Shown piece by piece: positions 1 through 5,754 of a stretch of 7,903 bases of DNA. The notes beneath the pieces were generated by a model. The model saw only the letters and a program-made list of their open reading frames with translations, was not told the origin of the DNA and made no database searches. The translations under genes and the position numbers were made by a program. Each line of letters begins with the position of its first letter. Positions within the stretch are counted from its first letter, which is position 1. The DNA is from Planctomycetota bacterium. Its GTDB lineage: Bacteria > Planctomycetota > UBA11346. The stretch is taken from NCBI GenBank assembly GCA_013821615.1, contig JACDGQ010000126.1, positions 1-7,903 of the forward strand, written 5' to 3'.

Positions 1-1941
1 GCCATCGCCCCGCTGCTGCCCGCCGGCCAGGAGCTGCCCGAGATCCGCCTCGGCGCGGTGCCCGGGGTGCGCGAGCGCGTGCTGCTGGTGCAGGGCGATC
101 CGCCGGACGGCGACGGGCTGTTCTCGCAGCTCCAGCGCCACCTCGCCGCCAGCCTGGGCGTCGACGGCGAGTGGCTGGGCGCGCTGCTCGAGAAGCACGG
201 CGAGCGCCTGCGCCCGGTGGCCTGCGAGCGCGACTACGGTCTGCACCAGATCATCCTCGACCCGGTGCGCGTCGAACGCCTCGCGCTCGGGCTGTCCAGC
301 CAGCTCACCGCGCTCGGCCGGCCGACCACGCGGCTCGACATCGAGCAGGCGCTGGCTGGCGCGCGCGCCGTCGCCGACCGCGCCTGGGACGGTCAGACCC
401 ACGTCGACCCGATCGCCCTGGTCTCCGACCTGCCGCACGCGCTGATCGTGCGCCTGGCCGGGCACAACTGCGCGCCGCCCGCCGATCTCGCCAAGGCCTT
501 CGACGACGCCGACTCGCCGCTGCCCGGACTGAGCATCCAGGTCGACCTCGGCCGCGAGTACCCGTTCCCCGGCGCGGCCTCGCACCTGATCGGCACGGTC
601 GCGCGCGGCCGCGATCCCGAACAGCGTTCCGGCCCGATCACCTGGCAGGGGCGCAGCGGCCTCGAGGGGCACTACGACTCGGTGCTGCGCGGCGTCTCCG
701 GCCTGCAGGTGCGCCTGCGCACCCCCGACGGCGCGAGCGTGGTGCGCGACGAGGCGCCGGTGGCCGGCACCGACCTGGTCACCGAACTCGACATGGAACT
801 CCAGGTACTGGCCGAGGACAGCCTCACGCACTGGTACGATCTCGCCAAGGCGCTTGGAACCACCACCGAGGCGATGGCCAGCTCGGTGGCGCACGATTGC
901 GGCAAGGGCGTGGCCGGCTTCGCGCTCATCGACTGCCACACCGGGGCGATCCTCGCGCTCGCCACCACGCCCGGCTACCGCCTCGAGGACCTGCGCACCA
1001 AGTATCACGAACTCGACCAGACGCGCGGCAAGCCGCTGCTCGACTACGCGACCATGCCCGACCAGATGCCCGGCTCGGTGATGAAGATCTGCACCGCCCT
1101 CGCCTGCCTCGAGTACGGGGTGCTGACCCCGGGCGAGATCATCTTCTGCGGCGACGCGATGGGGCACACCCCCAAGGGCGAGAAGATCCTCTCCGAGCAT
1201 GGCGGCGCGGTCGGCGACTGCGATCTGCCGACGGCGATCCAGCGCTCCTCGAACGTCTATTTCGCCACCATCGCCCGCCGCCTGGGCGGCGAGCGCCTCT
1301 CCGCCTTCGCCGCCCAGCTCGGGCTCGGGCGCAACAACGCCCTGGATGTCAGCGACCAGCGCCCGGGCTTCCTGCCGCGGCCCTCGACCATCGCCCGGGA
1401 CCGGCCGGCGGAGCCGCACTGGGCGCCCAACGACGACTGGCGCTTCGGCATCGGGCAGTTCCCGACCACCGCGCCCATCCAGGTAGTGGTGCTGGCCGCG
1501 GCGGTCGCCAACGGCGGGCACATCGTGCGGCCCTACCTGGTCGCGCCGGCCGGCCCGCCGGAGGTCGTCGACCTGCACATCCGCAAGGACTACCTCGCCG
1601 AGGTCCGCCATGGCATGGAGATGGTCACCGCCAACCTGCCGCACTCGACCGCCAAGTCGCTGGTCCTCGAGGGCGCCGCCGCCGGGTGCAAGGTCGCCGC
1701 CAAGACCGGTACCAGCGAGCGCGGCAGTCCCGAGACCCGCCGCAATGGCACCACCCCCGACAACGCCTGGATGATCGGCTACGCGCCGGCCGACAATCCC
1801 ACCGTGGCGTTCGCCTGCTTCATCCACAGCGGCACCTTCGGTGGCCAGGCCTGCACGCCGGTGGTCAAGCGCCTCCTGGAGCGTTATTTCGCCAAGTACG
1901 GGCGGGGTGGGCACGCGGTGCGCCAAGCGCCGGCGGAGTGA
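1..1941 (+). CDS. Class B penicillin-binding protein, peptidoglycan D,D-transpeptidase (PBP2/FtsI-like), 5' end missing
   Basis: This protein cross-links peptidoglycan stem peptides on the outer face of the cytoplasmic membrane. The frame is open from the first base, so the start, cytoplasmic tail and membrane anchor lie outside the window; 646 residues are visible. A pedestal/dimerisation-like region comes first, with the family signature R-E-Y-P-F-P-G...H-L-I-G followed by G-R-S-G-L-E (about residues 180-225). The transpeptidase domain fills the C-terminal half. All three active-site motifs are present: S-V-M-K (S359, codon at 1075; K362), S-S-N (416-418, from 1246) and K-T-G-T (568-571, from 1702). 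The G-x-G-Q...A-P-I-Q block before KTG is also typical. About 20 extra residues seem to lie just before the I-D-C-H-T-G strand. The SxxK, SxN and KTG set rules out a pseudo-enzyme. I cannot separate the elongation (MrdA) from the division (FtsI) paralogue without the upstream part and neighbours. Confidence 0.93.
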   Translation, partial: AIAPLLPAGQELPEIRLGAVPGVRERVLLVQGDPPDGDGLFSQLQRHLAASLGVDGEWLGALLEKHGERLRPVACERDYGLHQIILDPVRVERLALGLSSQLTALGRPTTRLDIEQALAGARAVADRAWDGQTHVDPIALVSDLPHALIVRLAGHNCAPPADLAKAFDDADSPLPGLSIQVDLGREYPFPGAASHLIGTVARGRDPEQRSGPITWQGRSGLEGHYDSVLRGVSGLQVRLRTPDGASVVRDEAPVAGTDLVTELDMELQVLAEDSLTHWYDLAKALGTTTEAMASSVAHDCGKGVAGFALIDCHTGAILALATTPGYRLEDLRTKYHELDQTRGKPLLDYATMPDQMPGSVMKICTALACLEYGVLTPGEIIFCGDAMGHTPKGEKILSEHGGAVGDCDLPTAIQRSSNVYFATIARRLGGERLSAFAAQLGLGRNNALDVSDQRPGFLPRPSTIARDRPAEPHWAPNDDWRFGIGQFPTTAPIQVVVLAAAVANGGHIVRPYLVAPAGPPEVVDLHIRKDYLAEVRHGMEMVTANLPHSTAKSLVLEGAAAGCKVAAKTGTSERGSPETRRNGTTPDNAWMIGYAPADNPTVAFACFIHSGTFGGQACTPVVKRLLERYFAKYGRGGHAVRQAPAE

Positions 1942-2042
1942 GGGCGGCGCCGCGCAGACTGCGGCGGCGACGCGGGTTTCCTGAAACGTCCGAATGTCTG
2001 ACAACGTTGCCGCAACCTGGCGCTCCCCACGCGCCCTGCCTC

Positions 2043-2096
2043 GGCCTTGACGCGGTGCGTCTGCGCCTAAGGCGTCGCGCTCCAGAGGCCTTTTTT
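2043..2096 (+). terminator. Probable Rho-independent terminator after the penicillin-binding protein gene
   Basis: GGCCT (2043-2047) can pair with AGGCC (2086-2090), which is followed directly by six T's (2091-2096), the only such T run in this GC-rich stretch. Between the arms are two small hairpins: GACGC-GGT-GCGTC (2049-2061) and CGCC-TAA-GGCG (2064-2074). The outer stem is short with a long interior, so the fold is not the classic single hairpin. It sits about 100-150 bases after the stop at 1941. It separates the cell-wall gene from the exported cassette that follows. Confidence 0.45.
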
Positions 2097-2142
2097 CCGA
2101 CATCTGAAGCGCATATCCGGTATTCGCATGTCCATGGACGAT

Positions 2143-2231
2143 GGTAGCGGAAGTCGGAGGTGCGCTCGGCGCTACTGCACCCTTGGGGTGTGGAAGCACT
2201 TCCACGACGGTTGCGCGTGGTGGGTGCTACC
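2143..2231 (+). other. Hairpin-rich segment, candidate structured RNA
   Basis: GGTAGC (2143-2148) is exactly complementary to GCTACC (2226-2231) and could close a multi-branched fold. Inside it are GCGC-TCG-GCGC (2162-2172), CACCC-TTG-GGGTG (2178-2190) and GTGGAA-GCAC-TTCCAC (2190-2205); the last two share base 2190, so they would compete at that pair. I do not recognise a known riboswitch or RNA family. GC-rich DNA yields short stems by chance, so this is only a candidate. The strand is assumed from the flanking genes. Confidence 0.25.
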
Positions 2232-2281
2232 GCTGCCGAGTCCGCGCTGGGTTGCCGCGAACGGAACCCCCCGTCCGGGGT

Positions 2282-2287
2282 TATACT
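2282..2287 (+). promoter_or_regulatory. Candidate -10 box (TATACT) placed for a leaderless or near-leaderless transcript
   Basis: TATACT matches the sigma-70 -10 consensus at 5 of 6 bases and ends 8 bases before the ATG at 2296. Initiation about 7 bases after the box would start the RNA at roughly 2294-2296, at or next to the start codon. No Shine-Dalgarno sequence precedes this ATG, whereas GGAG precedes two genes further down. No good -35 hexamer sits at the usual distance; the nearest, TTGCCG at 2252-2257, is too far away. Confidence 0.4.
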
Positions 2288-2295
2288 TACCGTCC

Positions 2296-4218
2296 ATGTC
2301 CTGCGCCCGCCCCCTCGCCGCCCTGCTGTGGTCGATCGCCCTCGTGGCATTCGCCGTCCGTCCCGTCGTCGCGGCCGACGCTGCTGCCGGCTTCGCCGAG
2401 ATCCGCCCCCAGCTCGAGAAGTACTGCTACGAGTGCCACGGCGACAAGAAGCAGAAGGGCGGGGTCAACCTCGCCAAGGTCAAGAGCCTGGACGACGTCC
2501 AGCGCGACCCCGCGCAGTGGGAGGACGTCCTTCAGCAGCTGCGCGACGGCGAGATGCCGCCCAAGGCGGCCAAGGAGCCGCTCGCCCCCGACCTGCGCGA
2601 CAAGCTCATGGCCTGGGTCGAACACACCCTCGACACCCTCGACGCCGGGACGCTGGCGCGCGATCCCGGGCGCGTGACCCTGCACCGCCTCAACCGCATC
2701 GAGTACAACAACACCATCCGCGACCTGCTCGACGTCGACCTGCGGCCCGCCGACCAGTTCCCCGCCGACGGCGTGGGCGGCGGCGGCTTCGACAACAACG
2801 CAGACACCCTGTTCCTGCCGCCGCTGCTGCTCGAGAAGCTGGTCGAGGCCGCCAACACCGTGCTCGCGGCGGCCAAGCCCGAGCGCCTCGCCATCGTCAA
2901 ACCCGCCGACGACAAGCCCAAGACCCGGCGCGAGGCGGCCCGCGCCAGCGCCGCCGCCTTCGCCAAGCGCGCCTACCGCCGCCCGGTGGCGCCCGGCGAG
3001 ATCGAACGCCTGCTCAAGGTCTTCGACTACTGCGAGAAGAAGAACATCGCCTATGAGGACGGCGTCCGCCACATGCTGAAGGCGGCGCTGATGTCGCCGA
3101 GCTTCCTCTACCGCGCCGAGGAGGCGCGCAAGCAGGTCGGCGCCTTCGAACTCGGCCAGTACGAGATGGCGGCGCGGTTGTCCTACTTCCTGTGGTCGTC
3201 GATGCCGGACGAGGCGCTGTTCGCGCTCGCCGAGCAGAAGAAGCTGCAGGATCCCAAGGTCATCGCCGAGCAGGTCGCGCGCATGCTCAAGGACCCCAAG
3301 GCCAAGGCGCTGGCGCAGAACTTCACCGGGCAGTGGCTGCTGCTCGAGCAGCTGCGCAGCGGCGCGGTCGGCCCCGATCCCCAGAAGTATCCCGAATTCA
3401 CGCAGCCGGTGCGCGAGGCGCTGTGCGGCGAGCCCGCGGCCTTCATGGCCGGGCTGATCGACGGCAACCGCAGCATCCTCGACCTGATCGACAGCGACTA
3501 CACCTGGATGAATGGCGAGGTGGCGCGCTGGTACGGCGTCAGCGGCCCGTCGGGCGGCGAGTTCCAGGAGGTCAAGCTGCCCGACGCCAATCGCGGCGGC
3601 GTGCTGGGCATGGCCGCGGTGCTGGCCGCCACCAGCCACCCGCAACGCACCAGCCCGGTGCTGCGCGGCAAGTGGCTGCTCGCGGTGGTGCTCAACGCCC
3701 CGACCCCGCCGCCGCCGGCCAACGTCGCCCAGCTCGCCAAGGACGACGGCGCCAAGGAGGAGCAGAGCCTGCGCAAGCGCCTCGAGAAGCACCGCGCCGA
3801 TCCCGGCTGCGCCGGCTGCCACAGCCGCATCGACCCGCTCGGCTTCGGGCTGGAGAACTTCGACGTGGTCGGCGCCTGGCGCACCCAGGACGCGCGCGGC
3901 GAGGCCATCGACAACACCGGCACCCTGCCCGGCGGCGCCTCTTTCAGCGGCCCGGCGGAATTGCGCAAGATCCTGCTCGGCAAGAAGGACCAGTTCACGC
4001 GCGCCTTCACCGAGAAGCTGCTCTCGTACGCCCTCGGCCGCGGCATCGAGGGCTACGACCGCCAGACCGTCAAGGAGATCGCCCAGGCGGCCGCCAAGGA
4101 CGGCTACCGCCTGCCCGCCCTGATCACCGCCATCGCCACCAGCTATCCGTTCCGCAACGCCCGCGTCGCGCCCATCGTTCCGCTTGCCCCCGCCGCCGCC
4201 CCGGAGCCCGCCAAATGA
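2296..4218 (+). CDS. Exported diheme cytochrome-like protein, PSCyt1-DUF1587-DUF1595-DUF1592-DUF1588-DUF1585
   Basis: This 640-residue protein belongs to the planctomycete-type cytochrome family, presumed to be an extracytoplasmic redox protein; substrate and partners are unknown. The ATG at 2296 is chosen because it opens a Sec signal peptide (hydrophobic about residues 7-25, cleavage near V-V-A|A-D). The PSCyt1 domain follows with the heme site C44-Y-E-C47-H48 and a likely axial Met in G-E-M87-P-P. Next come DUF1587 (about 127-190, starting L-H-R-L-N-R-I-E-Y-N-N), DUF1595 (about 217-245), DUF1592 (about 255-390, including S-P-S-F-L-Y-R and R-L-S-Y-F-L-W-S-S-M-P), DUF1588 with the second heme site C505-A-G-C508-H509, and DUF1585 (about 566-620). 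The Ala/Pro-rich tail ends in an ATGA overlap with the DUF1552 gene. DUF1587 and DUF1595 are joined by only about 25 residues, so the inserted module that larger relatives carry there is absent. The domain calls come from family motifs read by eye. Confidence 0.93.
   Translation: MSCARPLAALLWSIALVAFAVRPVVAADAAAGFAEIRPQLEKYCYECHGDKKQKGGVNLAKVKSLDDVQRDPAQWEDVLQQLRDGEMPPKAAKEPLAPDLRDKLMAWVEHTLDTLDAGTLARDPGRVTLHRLNRIEYNNTIRDLLDVDLRPADQFPADGVGGGGFDNNADTLFLPPLLLEKLVEAANTVLAAAKPERLAIVKPADDKPKTRREAARASAAAFAKRAYRRPVAPGEIERLLKVFDYCEKKNIAYEDGVRHMLKAALMSPSFLYRAEEARKQVGAFELGQYEMAARLSYFLWSSMPDEALFALAEQKKLQDPKVIAEQVARMLKDPKAKALAQNFTGQWLLLEQLRSGAVGPDPQKYPEFTQPVREALCGEPAAFMAGLIDGNRSILDLIDSDYTWMNGEVARWYGVSGPSGGEFQEVKLPDANRGGVLGMAAVLAATSHPQRTSPVLRGKWLLAVVLNAPTPPPPANVAQLAKDDGAKEEQSLRKRLEKHRADPGCAGCHSRIDPLGFGLENFDVVGAWRTQDARGEAIDNTGTLPGGASFSGPAELRKILLGKKDQFTRAFTEKLLSYALGRGIEGYDRQTVKEIAQAAAKDGYRLPALITAIATSYPFRNARVAPIVPLAPAAAPEPAK
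4203..4206 (+). promoter_or_regulatory. Shine-Dalgarno GGAG for the DUF1552 gene, inside the end of the cytochrome gene
   Basis: GGAG lies 8 bases before the ATG at 4215, within the last codons of the upstream gene. Together with the ATGA stop/start overlap (4215-4218) it fixes the start and implies translational coupling of the two products. Confidence 0.7.
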
Positions 4219-5633
4219 GCACCCGTTCCTGGCACATCTCGCGCCGCACCATGCTGCGCGGCCTCGGGGCCGCGGTTGCGCTGCCCCTGCTCGACGTGAT
4301 GGAGGCGCCGACCCTGTTCGGGGCCGATCCCAAGGTCGTGCCGCGCAAGCAGCCGGTGCGCTTCGCCGCGCTGTACATGCCCAATGGCGTGAATCCCCAC
4401 CACTGGTCGCCGGCGATGCCCGGCCCGCTCAGCGAACTGCCGTCGATCACTGCCGCCTTCGAGAAGGTCAAGAGCGAGATCACGCTGATCAGCGGGCTGT
4501 GCAACAAGGGCTCGTTCCCGCTCGACGGCCACTACGCCAAGGTCGCGGTGTGGCTGTCCGGCACCTCGATCACCAAGACCACCGGCGCCGACCTCAACAG
4601 CGGTGGCATCTCGGCCGATCAGCTCGCCGCGCAGTTCCTCGGCCAGTACACGCGCCTGCCCTCGATCGAACTGTCGACCCACAATCCGACCAACTTCGTC
4701 GACAACAACGTCAAGCTCACCGCGCTCTACGGCAGCCACATCTCGTGGTCGACGCCGACCACGCCGCAGACCCGCGAGACCGACCCCAAGGCCGCCTTCG
4801 ACCGCCTGTTCCGCGGCCAGGGCGGCGCCGACGCGGGCGCGGCCCGGCCCAAGGCGCTCAACCCGTGGGACGACAGCAGCGTGCTCGACTTCGTGCTCGA
4901 CGACAGCGCCGGGCTCAAGGGCCGGCTGGGCGTGAACGACCAGCGCAAGCTCGACGAGTACCTGACCTCGGTGCGCGACGTCGAGCGGCGCATCCAGGCT
5001 GAGATCAAGCACGTCAAGGAGCCGCACCGCGTCGACCCCGCCGCGCTGCGCGCCCTGCCCGAGCTCGGCGAGCGCGTGCGCAAGGTCGGCGGCGGCGGCC
5101 GCTTCGACAATCCCCAGGCCTACGCGGAGCGCGTGCGGATGATGCTCGACATCATCCTGCTCGCCTTCTGGACCGACAGCACGCGCATCGCCACCTTCAT
5201 GTTCGGCAACGAGGTGAGCGGGCAGAACTTCTCGTTCATCGAGGGCGTCAAGGGCGGCCACCACGACATGAGCCACCACGAGAACAACGCCGACAAGCTC
5301 GAGCAGTACCGCAAGATCGGCCTGTGGCACGCGCAGCAGGTCGCTGGCCTGTTCGAGCGCATGAAGGCGATCAAAGAGGGCAAGGACACCCTGCTCGACA
5401 ACAGCATGGTGCTGTTCGGCTCGGGGATCCGCGATGGCAACGCCCACGACCCGCACAACCTGCCGATCGTCATCGGCGGCAGCGGCGGCAAGACCATCGC
5501 CACCGGCCGGCACATCGTCTGCAAGAACGAGACGCCGATGTGCAACCTGCTCGGCGACATCCTCGCGCGCATGGGCCTGCAGGTCGACAAGTTCGCGGAC
5601 AGCACGGGGCCGCTCAAGGAGTTGGCGGGCTGA
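4215..5633 (+). CDS. DUF1552 (HXXSHH) family exported protein with Tat-type signal
   Basis: This 472-residue protein is of the HXXSHH (DUF1552) family, the usual partner of DUF1592-type cytochromes; its reaction is not established. The N-terminus has a twin-arginine motif, S9-R10-R11-T-M-L-R, followed by a hydrophobic stretch (about 16-27), which suggests export of a folded or cofactor-loaded protein by Tat. The mature part opens with the family block R-F-A-A-L-Y-M-P-N-G-V-N (about 49-60). The signature H-D-M-S-H-H is at residues 350-355 (from base 5262), preceded by a hydrophobic core (310-330) with F-W-T-D-S-T-R. A C-terminal G-S-G-I-R-D-G-N-A-H-D-P-H-N-L-P block (402-417) adds His and Asp that could bind metal (inference). 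It starts in the ATGA overlap with the cytochrome gene, so the two are surely co-translated. The frame is open well upstream of 4215, but that part is only the shadow of the cytochrome gene. Length is normal for the family. Confidence 0.94.
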   Translation: MSTRSWHISRRTMLRGLGAAVALPLLDVMEAPTLFGADPKVVPRKQPVRFAALYMPNGVNPHHWSPAMPGPLSELPSITAAFEKVKSEITLISGLCNKGSFPLDGHYAKVAVWLSGTSITKTTGADLNSGGISADQLAAQFLGQYTRLPSIELSTHNPTNFVDNNVKLTALYGSHISWSTPTTPQTRETDPKAAFDRLFRGQGGADAGAARPKALNPWDDSSVLDFVLDDSAGLKGRLGVNDQRKLDEYLTSVRDVERRIQAEIKHVKEPHRVDPAALRALPELGERVRKVGGGGRFDNPQAYAERVRMMLDIILLAFWTDSTRIATFMFGNEVSGQNFSFIEGVKGGHHDMSHHENNADKLEQYRKIGLWHAQQVAGLFERMKAIKEGKDTLLDNSMVLFGSGIRDGNAHDPHNLPIVIGGSGGKTIATGRHIVCKNETPMCNLLGDILARMGLQVDKFADSTGPLKELAG

Positions 5634-5675
5634 CTGACGGCTGACGGCAGACGGCGGACGGCGGACTGCTGACGA
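5634..5675 (+). repeat. Degenerate 7-bp tandem repeat, six units, consensus CNGACGG
   Basis: Starting right after the stop codon at 5631-5633 are six consecutive heptads. Units 1 and 2 (5634-5647) are both CTGACGG; unit 3 is CAGACGG, unit 4 CGGACGG, unit 5 CGGACTG and unit 6 CTGACGA. The run is non-coding and has no internal dyad symmetry, so it is not a terminator stem. Arrays like this are usually slippage products in GC-rich intergenic DNA; a binding or spacer role cannot be excluded. Confidence 0.75.
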
Positions 5676-5684
5676 CGGCCGCGA

Positions 5685-5725
5685 GCGCAGTTCCGTGGTG
5701 CCAGGCCTGGATTTCTGAACTGCGC
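5685..5725 (+). promoter_or_regulatory. 9-bp perfect inverted repeat enclosing a 10-bp palindrome, upstream of the hydrolase-like gene
   Basis: GCGCAGTTC (5685-5693) is the exact reverse complement of GAACTGCGC (5717-5725). The 23-base spacer contains the perfect palindrome CCAGGCCTGG (5701-5710). The structure lies 30-70 bases before the ATG at 5755. No T run follows, so a Rho-independent terminator is unlikely. It could be an operator, an mRNA hairpin in the leader, or a processing or pausing site between the two gene pairs. Confidence 0.5.
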
Positions 5726-5754
5726 GCGACAAGCGCCACCTCGATGGGAACCGC

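Larger units (their letters stand above)
1942..2295 (+). other. 354-base intergenic region between the penicillin-binding protein and cytochrome genes
   Basis: No convincing gene lies here. The frame of the downstream cytochrome is open back to an ATG at 2128, but the peptide it would encode (2128-2295) has no family resemblance, and a signal peptide begins at 2296. Small dyads occur at 1948-1966 (CGCCGC/GCGGCG), 1976-1987 (GTTTC-CT-GAAAC) and 2002-2009 (CAACGTTG). They are followed by the T6 terminator candidate, a locally AT-richer stretch around 2090-2135, the hairpin cluster at 2143-2231, a hairpin AACCCC/GGGGTT at 2265-2282, and a TATACT box at 2282-2287. The gap probably holds a transcript end and a new promoter. 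Confidence 0.6.

Noticed and set aside
58..60. GTG as the start of the penicillin-binding protein
   Set aside because: The frame is open to base 1, and a class B protein should begin with a membrane anchor, which is not found after 58.
2047..2075. Promoter with -35-like TTGACG at 2047-2052
   Set aside because: At 17 bases downstream the sequence is AGGCGT, not a -10 box, and the hexamer lies inside the terminator candidate.
171..2147. 658-codon + strand frame overlapping the penicillin-binding protein gene
   Set aside because: Arg/Ala/Pro-rich product with no domain, out of frame with a gene that carries the SxxK, SxN and KTG motifs.
2188..2210. GGAAGCA resembling the conserved loop of bacterial SRP RNA
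   Set aside because: The surrounding bases form a simple GTGGAA/TTCCAC hairpin and lack the asymmetric loop and flanks of SRP RNA.
2128..2295. Upstream ATG that would lengthen the cytochrome by 56 residues
   Set aside because: The added peptide is not family-like and would bury the signal peptide that begins at 2296.
2287..3822. Long antisense open frame (about 511 codons), and similar ones at 4143-5828 and 5770-7287
   Set aside because: They mirror real genes. In DNA where third codon positions are nearly all G or C, antisense stops are rare. The products are low-complexity and show no domain, while the + strand frames show clear families.
3192..4214. Upstream extension of the DUF1552 frame into the cytochrome gene
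   Set aside because: The extension is an Arg-rich shadow of the cytochrome gene. The SD at 4203-4206, the ATGA overlap and the twin-arginine signal all fix the start at 4215.
5685..5725. Intrinsic terminator for the DUF1552 gene
   Set aside because: The stem is good, but the loop is 23 bases and GC-rich sequence, not a T run, follows.
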